DNA of 64,000 nucleotides. It comes from a bacterium. Its GTDB lineage: Bacteria > Pseudomonadota > Gammaproteobacteria > Burkholderiales > Burkholderiaceae_C. The first letter of the stretch is position 1. Every line of letters begins with the position of its first letter. The notes beneath the pieces were generated by a model. It saw only the letters and a program-made list of their open reading frames with translations. It was not told where the DNA came from and searched no databases. The position numbers and the translations under genes were made by a program. The stretch covers positions 1 to 64,000 of the forward strand of contig JAVBXK010000016.1 of NCBI GenBank assembly GCA_030824555.1, given 5' to 3'. Positions 26,348 through 34,947 of the stretch are shown here, piece after piece.

Positions 26348-26773
26348 CTAGAATACTTTTCGCAAATATATATAGGGCATCTTTTCATTGAGTAAAAATG
26401 TATACAGCGGACGGTAAATTCTGAGTGAATCATGGGAAATAATTTGCACTATCCATTCATTGACCAACCGCCATTTTGGCAAGCGCTCGGTTTTCACATA
26501 AATAGTGAAAGGATCCCTCGGCCAAGGCAACATAGGACCAGGTGTCGACATGGAGCCCATGTATGCCCCACGGAATGGATCCTGGTACATCGAAACTTCA
26601 TCAAAGCTCACAAACAGAACTGTGTCTCCTGTAATCGTCACAGAAAAATACGAGTCACTATCTGTATCCTGCCAGATACCATCGTACGCACTGTCCGCCA
26701 GCGCAACCATTGGCAACAGTGCGACAAGAGCCAAAACAGATATCATTTTCAGAAAAATTGTCCGGATTGACAT
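26348..26773 (-). CDS. Small secreted protein, paralogue 1
   Basis: 141 aa with a signal peptide (MSIRTIFLK, hydrophobic core, cleavage expected after ALA). The mature part shares the pattern D-S-x-YDGIWQDT-x-SDS-x-FSV-x-ITGDTVL and RGAY-x-GS with the gene at 26942-27379, so the two arose by tandem duplication. No known domain; small beta-rich periplasmic or secreted proteins of this size are often orphan. The start is set at the ATG at 26773 because it aligns with the paralogue; the upstream in-frame codons run through the ribosome binding site. GC content is clearly below that of the neighbours. Confidence 0.65.
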   Translation of the reverse strand: MSIRTIFLKMISVLALVALLPMVALADSAYDGIWQDTDSDSYFSVTITGDTVLFVSFDEVSMYQDPFRGAYMGSMSTPGPMLPWPRDPFTIYVKTERLPKWRLVNEWIVQIISHDSLRIYRPLYTFLLNEKMPYIYLRKVF

Positions 26774-26941
26774 CTTCAAATACCCCATTCAGTTCATCAC
26801 CACGTCAAATAACACCAGCTCACCATCTGCACATGCCATCCTTGAATTTATTTCAAATTCAGCTTGCAATCTGGTGTGAATCATTTATTTCAATAAATGA
26901 TCAACAAATATCTGTGCACAACTTCGAAACGAATCAATAAA

Positions 26942-27379
26942 TCAAAGCATCTTTCGTATCAGCATGGGAGGCAGGGAATCCAATATTGGGTAGTATTCCG
27001 GAGGACGGTAAATTCTGGCCAAATCCCGAGAAATAAAATCAATTTTCCAATACCAAAAGCTACCATCAATGGGGAACAGCGCGGTTTTCACATAAACCGA
27101 GAAAGGAGTCTCTGAAAAATGCAGCGCATCGTTGGTTTCAGGCAAAGAACCGATATACGCTCCGCGCAATGCATTCTGGTAAGATGCAATTTCACCAAAA
27201 CTCATGACGAGAACTGTATCTCCGGTGATTTTGACGGAAAAAAAGCTATCACTGCGAGTATCCTGCCAGATACCATCGTAGATACTGTCTGCCAGTGCCA
27301 CTGGCATTGAAAATGCTGTAATAACAAAAATAAAAACAGATGCTATTTTAAGCAAAATTGGTTGGATTGACATCTTCAT
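26942..27379 (-). CDS. Small secreted protein, paralogue 2
   Basis: 145 aa, signal peptide ending ALA near residue 30, then DSIYDGIWQDT and FFSVKITGDTVLVMSF as in its neighbour. GGGGG lies eight bases before the ATG. The C-terminal halves of the two paralogues have diverged more, though both keep IYRP and a final Leu/Ile-Arg-Lys. Low GC suggests relatively recent acquisition. Function unknown. Confidence 0.65.
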   Translation of the reverse strand: MKMSIQPILLKIASVFIFVITAFSMPVALADSIYDGIWQDTRSDSFFSVKITGDTVLVMSFGEIASYQNALRGAYIGSLPETNDALHFSETPFSVYVKTALFPIDGSFWYWKIDFISRDLARIYRPPEYYPILDSLPPMLIRKML

Positions 27380-27757
27380 ATACCCCCTTCAGTTCATCAT
27401 TATTTTAAATAAACACACCGCATCGGGCACCATCGTCATTGTTTTTTCAATTTGGAAACATGCCATCCAGTTGGTTGAAAAAACTTTGCCATCCAGATGG
27501 CATCCCGCTGCGGCTCAACCCATTTGAATGGTTCGCCCCCCGCCAGTATGTGTCAAGACAGTTGTCTGTCGCTTGAGGTGGTTTTTGGCATGGATGGGGC
27601 GTTGAAAGAGGAACGGCTACAACTTTTCAGCCTGCCCGTTCGCACTGCCTGCAAGGGGTTTGGTCGCCTGTGGCGGCATTCCGTCGCAGCGCACTGGTGC
27701 GGGTGACGCTCCAACGGCACAGTGCGGGGTATCCACTGCTTTGCACCGGAGCCCATC
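27380..27757. other. Intergenic stretch with one small palindrome
   Basis: No gene supported. It contains the perfect inverted repeat TGCCATC/GATGGCA around CA (27487-27502), preceded by a partial copy (ATGCCATCCAG near 27458), which could be an operator for the paralogue pair or for the DUF2306 operon on the other side. GGAGCCCATC before the DUF2306 ATG gives its ribosome binding site. Confidence 0.4.
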
Positions 27758-28177
27758 ATGCAACTCACTCCCACCATCGCCATCCACATGACTGCCGCGC
27801 TGGGCGCGCTGGCCCTGGGCCCCGTGGCCATCTGGACGCGCCAGAACCCAGCAGGCCAGCGCCCCATGCTGCACCGGGCGGCCGGGTACGCCTGGGTGAC
27901 GCTGATGGTGGTGTGCGCGGTGTCTGCCTTGTTCATCCGCGACTTCAACCTGCCCAACGTGGCTGGGTACACCCCCATCCATCTGCTGATACCGGTCACC
28001 TTTGCCAGCCTGTTTTTTGCATTCCGCTTTCTGGTCCGCAAAAACATCTCAGGCCACCGCAAAGCCATGCAAGCCCTGTACTGGCAAGCCTGTGTGGGTG
28101 CGGGCGTGTTCACGCTGCTGCCCAGCCGCTACCTGGGGCAACTGGTGTGGGGTGAGTGGCTGGGCCTGCTCGGATAA
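27758..28177 (+). CDS. DUF2306 membrane protein
   Basis: 139 aa with four hydrophobic segments. MHRAAGYAWV-like and GYTPIHLL, ISGHRKAMQALY motifs are typical of DUF2306 proteins, small inner-membrane proteins of unknown function. Its TAA overlaps the ATG of the next gene (TAATG), so it is the first gene of an operon with a LytS-type kinase and a LytTR regulator. It may be a membrane partner or target of that two-component system. The ATG at 27758 follows GGAGCCC; an earlier in-frame codon is less well placed. Confidence 0.8.
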   Translation: MQLTPTIAIHMTAALGALALGPVAIWTRQNPAGQRPMLHRAAGYAWVTLMVVCAVSALFIRDFNLPNVAGYTPIHLLIPVTFASLFFAFRFLVRKNISGHRKAMQALYWQACVGAGVFTLLPSRYLGQLVWGEWLGLLG

Positions 28178-29385
28178 TGGCCGCCATGCCCGCTGCATCG
28201 CCCATGCCTGCTTCACCCGCCCCTGCCCCGTCACAACCTGCTTTCTGTACGCCACGGGCGCTGGTCGCAGGGCTGGGCATCACGCTCGGGGTCAACACCG
28301 TCATTGCAGTGGTGTTGTGGCTCTCGGGCCGGGGGGCATTTGACGACCAGATGGTGCATTCGCAGGCCATTGGCATCTGCATCTGGGCGCTGACCAACCT
28401 GGGGGCGCGCTGGCTGTCTCGCCCGTCCGACCCGGCAGGCTTTCCGCGTGGCTGGCGCCTGGCGCTTTTGGTGCCCCTCACCACCTCGTCTGGCGCGCTG
28501 ATGGGCATGTGGCTGGGTGACTTTTATGCCTCTCGCCCAGCCTGGCCCCTGACCTCCGAGAACCCTGCGCTGTTTGGCAAGATCGTGGGCATGTCCATGC
28601 TGGTGGGCGTGGCCATGACGCTGTACTTTTACCTGCGTGGTCGCAGCAGCTACCTCGAAGCCGAGCTGCAACGCGCCAAGGCCCAACACACCGAAGCGCA
28701 ACTGCGCCTGCTGGAAAGCCAGCTTGAGCCGCACATGCTGTTCAACACCCTGGCCAACTTGCGTGTGCTGATCGGCCTGGACCCACAGCGCGCGCAAGCC
28801 ATGCTGGACCACCTGATTGCCTACCTGCGCAGCACCCTGGCGGCATCGCGCACCGACGGGGCTTCGGGCCGCCACACCCTGGCCACCGAGTTCGACCGCC
28901 TGAACGACTACCTGGCCCTCATGGCCATCCGCATGGGGCCACGCCTGCGCGTGACGCTCGACCTGCCCGCCGAGTTGCGCGACCAGCCCATCCCTCCGCT
29001 GCTGCTGCAGCCGCTGGTGGAAAACGCCATCCAGCACGGGCTGGAGCCCAAAGTGGCGGGGGGACACATCGTGGTCAGGGCCAGCCTGTCAAGTCGTGCG
29101 CCGGGCCGCCCCCAGAACGATTACACCCCCTCGGGGGGCCTGGCACAGCCAGGGTTGGGCGTACTCTCTGGCCCCATTGATGCGCAAACCCTGTGCCTGG
29201 AAGTGACTGACGACGGCGTGGGCACTGAAGCCAGCGTGGCACCCACGCGCCCTGGCAGCGGCTTTGGCATGGCACAGGTGCGCGAGCGGTTGGCCACGGT
29301 TTATGGTTCGAATGCTTCTTTTGAATTGGTAGCACTCCAACCAAATGGCGTGAGCGCCAAGGTTCATATTCGTCTTCAAAAATGA
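28177..29385 (+). CDS. LytS/AlgZ-type sensor histidine kinase
   Basis: 402 aa. Four membrane segments between residues 28 and 155, then the His_kinase domain with the phosphoacceptor in LEPHMLFNTLANL (His186), and a HATPase with PLVENAIQHGLEPK and GSGFGMAQVRERL. Residues about 308-329 (APGRPQNDYTPSGGLAQPG) come from a GC-rich repeat inserted in frame in the ATPase domain. Its downstream neighbour overlaps by four bases (ATGA) and encodes the LytTR response regulator. The signal is unknown. Confidence 0.9.
   Translation: MAAMPAASPMPASPAPAPSQPAFCTPRALVAGLGITLGVNTVIAVVLWLSGRGAFDDQMVHSQAIGICIWALTNLGARWLSRPSDPAGFPRGWRLALLVPLTTSSGALMGMWLGDFYASRPAWPLTSENPALFGKIVGMSMLVGVAMTLYFYLRGRSSYLEAELQRAKAQHTEAQLRLLESQLEPHMLFNTLANLRVLIGLDPQRAQAMLDHLIAYLRSTLAASRTDGASGRHTLATEFDRLNDYLALMAIRMGPRLRVTLDLPAELRDQPIPPLLLQPLVENAIQHGLEPKVAGGHIVVRASLSSRAPGRPQNDYTPSGGLAQPGLGVLSGPIDAQTLCLEVTDDGVGTEASVAPTRPGSGFGMAQVRERLATVYGSNASFELVALQPNGVSAKVHIRLQK
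29099..29159. repeat. GC-rich repeat (family B) inside the LytS-type kinase
   Basis: CGCCGGGCCGCCCCCAG, a variable part, then ACCCCCTCGGGGGGCCTGGC and AGCCAGGGTTGGG. The same order of blocks occurs at 44856-44926 (opposite strand) and, shorter, at 31565-31635. Confidence 0.7.
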
Positions 29386-30290
29386 CATCTACCCCATCCC
29401 CACGCCCGACGGCAATGATTGCCGAAGACGAACCCCTGCTGGCTGCGGCATTGGCTGCAGACCTGGCCGCCGTGTGGCCCGAGCTGACCGTGGTTGCCAC
29501 GGTGGGCGACGGCCTGAGCGCCGTGACCCAGGCCCTGGCTCTGCAGCCCGATGTGCTGTTCTTCGACATCCGCATGCCCGGCCAGACGGGCCTGGACGCT
29601 GCGGCCGAGCTGGCCGATGCCTGGCCCGCCGACGGTGCCAAGCCGTTTCCGGCGCTGGTGTTCGTGACCGCATACGACCAGTACGCCGTGGCGGCTTTCG
29701 ATGTGCAGGCGGTGGACTACATCGTCAAGCCCGTGCAGCGCGAACGGTTGCAAAAATGCACACAAAAAGTGGCTCTATCGCTTTCAAATAAAGCGATGAA
29801 AGCTACTGAATCAGATGCAAACAGTCATGCACCGTCGGCCCAGCAGCTCAGCCAGATTGCGGCCCTGCTGGCACAGTTGAATGGCACGGCACCGCCCGCC
29901 GCGCACCACGCCAGCACGGTGGCGCAAGCCACATCACCCGCGCCGCCGGCAGGGCTGCTGACCGTGATCCAGGCCAGCGTGACCGATGGCCAGGGCAGTG
30001 CACTCGTCATGGTGCCGGTGGCCGACGTGCTGTACTTTGAAGCGGCAGACAAATACATCCGCGTGGTCACACCCGAGCGCGAGGTGCTGATCCGCACGCC
30101 CCTGAAAGAGCTGCTGCCGCAACTGGACAGCCAGCGGTTCTGGCAAATCCACCGTGGCACCGTGGTGCGTGCCGACGCCGTGACCCGCGCCACGCGCGAC
30201 GAAGCGGGCAAACTCTGGCTGCACCTGCGCGGCAGCACCGAACGGCTGGCCGTCAGTCGCCTGTACGCGCACCTGTTCAAGGCCATGTGA
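29382..30290 (+). CDS. LytTR response regulator
   Basis: 302 aa. Receiver domain with acidic pair E15-D16, phosphoacceptor D62 (LFFDIRMPG) and K116 (VKPV); LytTR DNA-binding domain from about residue 195 (VLYFEAADKYIRV, FWQIHRGTVVR). It resembles AlgR-type regulators. The linker at residues 128-147 (QKVALSLSNKAMKATESDAN) is encoded by an interspersed repeat, which has lengthened the linker without breaking the frame. Start overlaps the kinase stop (ATGA). Target genes unknown; the operon itself is a candidate. Confidence 0.92.
   Translation: MTSTPSPRPTAMIAEDEPLLAAALAADLAAVWPELTVVATVGDGLSAVTQALALQPDVLFFDIRMPGQTGLDAAAELADAWPADGAKPFPALVFVTAYDQYAVAAFDVQAVDYIVKPVQRERLQKCTQKVALSLSNKAMKATESDANSHAPSAQQLSQIAALLAQLNGTAPPAAHHASTVAQATSPAPPAGLLTVIQASVTDGQGSALVMVPVADVLYFEAADKYIRVVTPEREVLIRTPLKELLPQLDSQRFWQIHRGTVVRADAVTRATRDEAGKLWLHLRGSTERLAVSRLYAHLFKAM
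29760..29825. repeat. Interspersed repeat copy inside the LytTR gene
   Basis: AAAAGTGGCTCTATCGCTTTCAAATAAAGCGATGAAAGCTACTG aligns with the intergenic copy at 56860-56920 (AAAATGGTGCTCAGCGCTTA..., AAAGCGATAGAAGCTATTG). The pair TATCGCTTT/AAAGCGATG forms a short hairpin. In frame within the domain linker. Confidence 0.7.
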
Positions 30291-30292
30291 GA

Positions 30293-30736
30293 TCAGACCG
30301 GGCGTGACACGCCCCGCCTGGGCACAGGCGTTGAAAACACGATGGACGTGCGCGTTTCGCCAAACAGGTTGATGGACGCGATCAGCCCTTCAAGATGGGT
30401 CAGGTCACGGGCCACCACGGTGAGGATGTACGAATCGGCACCGCTGACATGGTGGCACTCCAACACCTCGGGCATGGCCTGCAGCTGTTCGATCAAAGGG
30501 CGCTTGCCGGGCTGGGGCACGTTGATGCCCACGATGGCCCGCACACCATAACCCGCAGCCACAGGTGACACCTCGGCATGGAAGCCGCTGATCACACCGG
30601 CCTCTTCCAGCCGCTTCAGCCGCTCAGCCGTGGCGGGCAGCGACAAACCGGCGGCCTGCGCCAGCGCCTTCAAGGGCAAGCGTGCATCGGCCTGCAAGGC
30701 CTGCATCAACCGCCACGCTTTGTCGTCGAGTTGCAT
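30293..30736 (-). CDS. Lrp/AsnC-family regulator
   Basis: 147 aa. N-terminal helix-turn-helix (LDDKAWRLMQALQADARLPLKALAQAAGLS, LKRLEEAGVISGF) and C-terminal RAM domain (ECHHVSGADSYILTVVARDL). Divergent from a LysE-type exporter with a 116-base gap, a very common pairing in which the regulator senses an amino acid and switches on its export. ATG at 30736 is preceded by TTGGAGCG; an upstream in-frame codon is less likely. Converges tightly with the LytTR gene (two bases between stops). Confidence 0.9.
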   Translation of the reverse strand: MQLDDKAWRLMQALQADARLPLKALAQAAGLSLPATAERLKRLEEAGVISGFHAEVSPVAAGYGVRAIVGINVPQPGKRPLIEQLQAMPEVLECHHVSGADSYILTVVARDLTHLEGLIASINLFGETRTSIVFSTPVPRRGVSRPV

Positions 30737-30852
30737 CACACGCTCCAATTGAAAGTAAACACTCAAAACAGCCTGAAATTCAACAAGTCAAATGGCAATG
30801 ATGCCTGCATTTTAAGCTTCAGAATGGAAACATTGCCTTCTAAACTGACGCC

Positions 30853-31482
30853 ATGCACATCGATACATTCCTGTTGTTTTTGAAGGCTGCGGGTGTCGGC
30901 CTGCTGATTGCTGCACCCGTGGGGCCGATCGGGCTGCTGACCATTCAGCGCACGCTGGACCGTGGCATGGCCACCGGCCTGGCCACGGGGTTGGGCGCGG
31001 CGCTGGCCGATGCCACCTACGGGGCCGTGGGTGCCTGGGGCGTGACGCGCATCATCGAGCTGCTGACGCAAGCGCGCACACCCCTGGCGCTGGCGGGCGG
31101 TGCCCTGCTGCTGTGGATGGCCTGGCGCACCGCCACCCAGCCGCTGGCCACCGAAGCCGCAAGCGTGCCCACCGGTACCGACCTGGCCCGCTGCTTTGCA
31201 GGCACGTTTGTGTTGACGTTGTCCAACCCGGCCACCATCCTGTCGTTCCTGGCCGTGTTCGCGTCGATGGCGGGCAGCACGGCCAGCACGTTGCAGCCGG
31301 TGCCCATGGTGTCGGGTGTGCTGGTGGGTTCGGCTGTGTGGTGGCTGGGCCTGTCGTGGAGCGTGAGCCGCCTGCGCCACCGGCTGGACAACGCCTGGCG
31401 GCGGCGCATCAACCTGCTGTCAGGCGGCTTGCTGGCCGGTTTTGCCCTGTGGCAATGGGCCGGGTTGCTGATGCCCGCGTGA
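30853..31482 (+). CDS. LysE-family amino-acid exporter
   Basis: 209 aa, about six hydrophobic segments. GLLIAAPVGPIGLLTIQRTL at residues 15-34 is the LysE/RhtB signature. It exports an amino acid or related compound across the inner membrane; which one is not determined. The divergent Lrp-type gene is the probable regulator. The ATG lies 8 bases after TAAACTGA with no strong RBS. Confidence 0.9.
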   Translation: MHIDTFLLFLKAAGVGLLIAAPVGPIGLLTIQRTLDRGMATGLATGLGAALADATYGAVGAWGVTRIIELLTQARTPLALAGGALLLWMAWRTATQPLATEAASVPTGTDLARCFAGTFVLTLSNPATILSFLAVFASMAGSTASTLQPVPMVSGVLVGSAVWWLGLSWSVSRLRHRLDNAWRRRINLLSGGLLAGFALWQWAGLLMPA

Positions 31483-31564
31483 GACCGCGTGAAGGCCTGG
31501 CCGTCGTTCAAAGGTTGAGTTTGCAGTGGCAGGAAAGTGCTCCGCCTTTCAGCCTCGTGAGAAA

Positions 31565-31635
31565 ACGCCGGGCCGCTCCCAAGTTTTCTCATGCCCCCTC
31601 GGGGGCCTGGCGCAAAGCGACAGGCCTGGGGGCGC
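31565..31635. repeat. GC-rich repeat (family B), intergenic copy
   Basis: GAAAACGCCGGGCCGCTCCCAAG, then TGCCCCCTCGGGGGCCTGGC and CAGGCCTGGGGGCGC. The CCCCTCGGGGG palindrome and the GCCTGG/CAGGCC pair can form hairpins, and the element sits between the convergent lysE-type and phaZ genes where a terminator is expected. It ends exactly at the phaZ stop codon. Confidence 0.6.
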
Positions 31636-32859
31636 TCAACCCATGCTGGCGTGGATCACGTCCCGCACACGCGGGTAGATTTGCTGGTTCCAGCGGCGGC
31701 CACTGAACACGCCGTAGTGGCCCACACCCGTTTGCACATGGTGGGTTTTGAGGTAGGGGCGGATGCTGGGGCACATGTCCTGTGCAGCCACCGTTTGGCC
31801 GACGGCGCAAATGTCGTCACGCTCGCCTTCCACCGTCATCAGCGCCGTGCGCCGTATGGCCGCCGTGTTGACCGTCCGGCCTTTGTACTGCAACACGCCA
31901 CGCGGCAGGTCGTAGGTTTGGAACACCTTTTCCACCGTTTCCAGGTAGAACTCGGCGGGCAGGTCATTCACGGCCAGGTACTCGTCGTAAAACTCGCGGA
32001 TCACCTCGGCCTTGTCGATCTCGCCGTCCACCAGGTGGCGGTACATGTCTTTGAACGACTGTTTGTGGCGCTCGGGGTTCATGCTGATGAAGGCCGTCAG
32101 CTGCAAAAACCCTGGGTACACCCGCCGCATGAAACCTTTGTGCGGCAACGGCACGTGGCTGACCAGGTTGCGGTCAAACCACTCGATGGGTTTGCTGACC
32201 GCCAATTTGTTGACCTCGGTCGGGTTGACGCGGCAGTCGACCGGCCCGGCCATCAGCGTGAGGCTTTGCGGTTGGTCTGGCCGGTCGTCCTCGGCCATGA
32301 GCGCGGTGGCAGCCAGCGCGGCCACACAGGGCTGGCAAACGGCCACCCAGTGTGCACGTGCACCCGACTCGGCCGTGACCGCCTGCGTGAAAAACATCAG
32401 CGTGTCGATGTATTCGTCCAGACCGAAGCGGCCGTGGGCCAAGCCCACGTCTCGGGCGTTGTGCCAGTCGGTGATGTAGACATCGTGGTCTTGCAGGAGC
32501 GTGCGGGCGGTTTCGCGCAGCAAGGTGGCAAAGTGGCCCGACAACGGGGCCACCAGCAGCACCGGGGGCTGCCACGGCGCGCCGGGCTTGCGAAAGTGCA
32601 GCAACTGCCCGAACGGCGTGGACACCGTGGTTTCTTCCACCACGGGGTACAGCTGGTTGCCCACCTGCACGTCGGCTATGGCGTAGGGCGGACGCGAGTG
32701 CGTCAGGCGCAGACGCGAAAGCACCTCGCTGCCAGCGGCCAGCCGCCGGATGCCGGTGCCCTCGGTCTGGTCGAACCACAGTGCCGAGCTCAGCCACTGT
32801 GTGAACAGGCGAAAGGGGGACAACAGATCGGTTTGCAGTTGATAGGCCTGATAAAGCAT
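31636..32859 (-). CDS. phaZ: Intracellular PHB depolymerase
   Basis: 407 aa, the usual length of PhaZ1-type enzymes. VAVCQPCVAAL near residue 172 is the modified lipase box in which Cys replaces the usual Ser nucleophile, and GVGHYGVFSGRRW near the C terminus supplies the His. It mobilises stored polyhydroxybutyrate granules in the cytoplasm. No signal peptide. The start at 32859 (MLYQAYQ) is typical; the longer frame upstream is not conserved. Divergent from a glutathione S-transferase gene. No phaC or phasin gene is in the window. Confidence 0.93.
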   Translation of the reverse strand: MLYQAYQLQTDLLSPFRLFTQWLSSALWFDQTEGTGIRRLAAGSEVLSRLRLTHSRPPYAIADVQVGNQLYPVVEETTVSTPFGQLLHFRKPGAPWQPPVLLVAPLSGHFATLLRETARTLLQDHDVYITDWHNARDVGLAHGRFGLDEYIDTLMFFTQAVTAESGARAHWVAVCQPCVAALAATALMAEDDRPDQPQSLTLMAGPVDCRVNPTEVNKLAVSKPIEWFDRNLVSHVPLPHKGFMRRVYPGFLQLTAFISMNPERHKQSFKDMYRHLVDGEIDKAEVIREFYDEYLAVNDLPAEFYLETVEKVFQTYDLPRGVLQYKGRTVNTAAIRRTALMTVEGERDDICAVGQTVAAQDMCPSIRPYLKTHHVQTGVGHYGVFSGRRWNQQIYPRVRDVIHASMG

Positions 32860-32995
32860 GGCTTTCCTTTGTTCCTGACAGGTTGTCGGGTGACACACAG
32901 GCAAGTTACGGGCCAACCTGCCCACCGCACTTGGCGCGGTACTTGGCACAGCACTTGCGTGCGCCGGGGCACAACACATCAGGAGCCAAGACACC

Positions 32996-33652
32996 ATGCC
33001 CAAAACCGTTCTGACCATCAGCAGCAAAAACTACGGGGCCTGGTCGTTGCGCGGCTGGCTGATGTGCAAGTTGGCGGGCCTGTCGTTTGAAGAGCACGTG
33101 ATCCCGCCTGACGACCCGTCGATGAAAGCCGAAATGCTGCTGCTGTCGTCGTCCATGCTGGTGCCGTGCTTGCAGCACCAAGGCATCAAAGTGTGGGACA
33201 CGCTGGGGTTGGGCGAATACCTGGCCGAAATCAAACCCAAAGCCGGTTTGCTACCCGCCGATGCCAAGGCACGCGCGCATTGCCGGGCCATTTGCGGCGA
33301 AATGCATTCGGGCTTTGCATCGCTGCGCGGTGCCCTGCCCATGAACATCAAGGGCCGCTTCAAAAACTTCAAAGTGTGGTCGCGTGCGCAGGCCGACATC
33401 GACCGCATCACGGCCATCTGGGCCGAATGCCTGGCCACGCACGGCGGCCCCTTCCTGTTCGGTGCGCACCCCTGCATGGCCGATGCCATGTACGCACCCG
33501 TGGTGACGCGCTTCATCACCTACGGTGTGGCGCTGGACCCGGCATGCACTGCCTACTGTCAGCACGTGATGGCCCTGCCCGCCATGCAGGAATGGGTGGC
33601 CGCAGCCAGCCTCGAACCCGACGAAATCGACGAGCTCGAAGCCGAGTTCTGA
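32996..33652 (+). CDS. Glutathione S-transferase family protein
   Basis: 218 aa. The N-terminal thioredoxin-like domain starts TVLTISSKNYGAWSLRGWLM, with the Ser/Asn region where the glutathione-activating residue sits, and contains LVPCLQHQGIKVWDT for cis-Pro binding. The C-terminal helical domain carries FLFGAHPCMADAMYAPVVTRF. Substrate unknown. A clear AGGAG ribosome binding site precedes the ATG. It is transcribed alone, followed by the ohrR-gpx pair in the same direction after 150 bases. Confidence 0.88.
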   Translation: MPKTVLTISSKNYGAWSLRGWLMCKLAGLSFEEHVIPPDDPSMKAEMLLLSSSMLVPCLQHQGIKVWDTLGLGEYLAEIKPKAGLLPADAKARAHCRAICGEMHSGFASLRGALPMNIKGRFKNFKVWSRAQADIDRITAIWAECLATHGGPFLFGAHPCMADAMYAPVVTRFITYGVALDPACTAYCQHVMALPAMQEWVAAASLEPDEIDELEAEF

Positions 33653-33757
33653 TCCACCCCAGGCACGGTGCGCCTGGGGTGCACCGCACAACAACCGTGC
33701 GTCCGCCCCCCTGAACTGGTGCACCCCACATGTGGCAAGGGTCATTGGTACTTAATT

Positions 33758-33788
33758 GATTTGCGTGCAATATAATTACATGCAAATC
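33758..33788. promoter_or_regulatory. Palindromic operator candidate upstream of ohrR
   Basis: GATTTGCGTG (33758-33767) and CATGCAAATC (33779-33788) form an inverted repeat with one mismatch around the AT-rich centre CAATATAATTA. It ends 14 bases before the ohrR ATG. MarR/OhrR proteins bind such AT-rich palindromes and usually repress themselves and the neighbouring peroxide-defence gene. Confidence 0.55.
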
Positions 33789-33802
33789 AAAATGCCTACC
33801 CC

Positions 33803-34336
33803 ATGCCCACCCAACCGACTGCCCTCGCCTGCCCCCCGCAACTGCGGCTGGACCAACAACTGTGCTTTCCGCTGTATGCGGCCAGCAACCTCATGACGCG
33901 GCTGTACCGCCCCTTGCTGGACGAGCTGGGCCTCACCTACCCGCAATACCTAGCCATGCTGGCACTGTGGGAGGCATCGCCCTGCACCGTCAGTGCACTG
34001 GGCGAGCGCTTGCTGCTGGACAGCGGCACGCTCACCCCCTTGCTCAAACGCCTGGAAGCCGCTGGCCTGGTGCGCCGCATCCGCGATACCGCTGACGAGC
34101 GCCGTGTGCTGGTGTCTTTGACCGCCGATGGCCTGGCCCTGCAAAACCGCGCCGCCAGCGTGCCTCACCGCCTGACCTGCCGCGTGCTGACCATGGCCGA
34201 GGACACCGCACCTGCGCAAAACCAGGCGAACGACCTGGTTCAGCTGCGCACCCAACTGCAGGCACTGGTGCAAACGCTGTCGCAGGCACTCGACACGCCT
34301 GCGACAGCACAGCCCGCCAGTGCAGCGCAACGCTGA
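33803..34336 (+). CDS. ohrR: MarR-family peroxide sensor OhrR
   Basis: 177 aa. RLDQQLCFPLYAASNLMTRLY is the OhrR N terminus and C21 in it is the reactive peroxide-sensing cysteine. The winged helix follows (LGERLLLDSGTLTPLLKRLEAAGLVRR, DERRVLVSLT). Oxidation of C21 by organic hydroperoxides releases the operator. The C-terminal 30 residues are an Ala/Gln-rich extension. The next gene, 50 bases downstream, is a glutathione peroxidase instead of the more common ohr, so that is the probable target. Confidence 0.9.
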   Translation: MPTQPTALACPPQLRLDQQLCFPLYAASNLMTRLYRPLLDELGLTYPQYLAMLALWEASPCTVSALGERLLLDSGTLTPLLKRLEAAGLVRRIRDTADERRVLVSLTADGLALQNRAASVPHRLTCRVLTMAEDTAPAQNQANDLVQLRTQLQALVQTLSQALDTPATAQPASAAQR

Positions 34337-34386
34337 ACCCCGCACCCAGCTACCACCGCACACCTTTCGCGCACCACATCGACACC

Positions 34387-34869
34387 ATGATCCTGCAAGA
34401 CATCGCCCTCCAGACCATCGACGGTACCCCCCAGACCCTGGCCGACCACAGCGGCAAAGCGCTGCTGATCGTGAACGTGGCCAGCAAATGCGGCTTCACG
34501 CCCCAGTACACCGGCCTGGAGGAGCTGTACCAGCGTTACAAGGACCGGGGCTTTGAGGTGCTGGGTTTTCCGTGTGACCAGTTCGGCCACCAGGAGCCCG
34601 GTAACGAGGCCGAGATTGCGCAGTTCTGCAGCCTGACCTACGACGTGACCTTCCCGATGTTTGCCAAAGTCAACGTGAATGGTGCCGATGCCCACCCGTT
34701 GTTCAAACATCTGAAAAAGACGGCACCTGGCCTGCTGGGGTCTGAGGGCGTCAAATGGAACTTCACCAAGTTCCTGATCGACCCGAGTGGAAAAACCGTG
34801 AAGCGCTTCGCCCCCACTGACACACCCGCCAGCCTGGCCAAGCACATCGAGGCACTGTTGCCCGCCTGA
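34387..34869 (+). CDS. Glutathione/thioredoxin peroxidase
   Basis: 160 aa, the standard size of bacterial GPx-like enzymes (BtuE type). The catalytic tetrad is visible: Cys36 in NVASKCGFTPQY, Gln in FPCDQFGHQEPG and Trp-Asn in VKWNFTKFLI. It reduces lipid and organic hydroperoxides in the cytoplasm, probably with thioredoxin as donor, since the family lacks the selenocysteine. Lies 50 bases after ohrR on the same strand, consistent with control by OhrR. Confidence 0.92.
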   Translation: MILQDIALQTIDGTPQTLADHSGKALLIVNVASKCGFTPQYTGLEELYQRYKDRGFEVLGFPCDQFGHQEPGNEAEIAQFCSLTYDVTFPMFAKVNVNGADAHPLFKHLKKTAPGLLGSEGVKWNFTKFLIDPSGKTVKRFAPTDTPASLAKHIEALLPA

Positions 34870-34947
34870 TCTCAGTGGGAACCCCCATAGACGGTGCGGT
34901 GGATGCATGTGACAGTGGTCTGCGTTGCACACTGCCTGGAGACCCGC

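Noticed and set aside
26066-27735. ACAGTGCGGGG(C/T)ATCCA occurring twice as a regulatory repeat
   Set aside because: Only two copies of about 17 bases, in unrelated contexts; too little to call a site.
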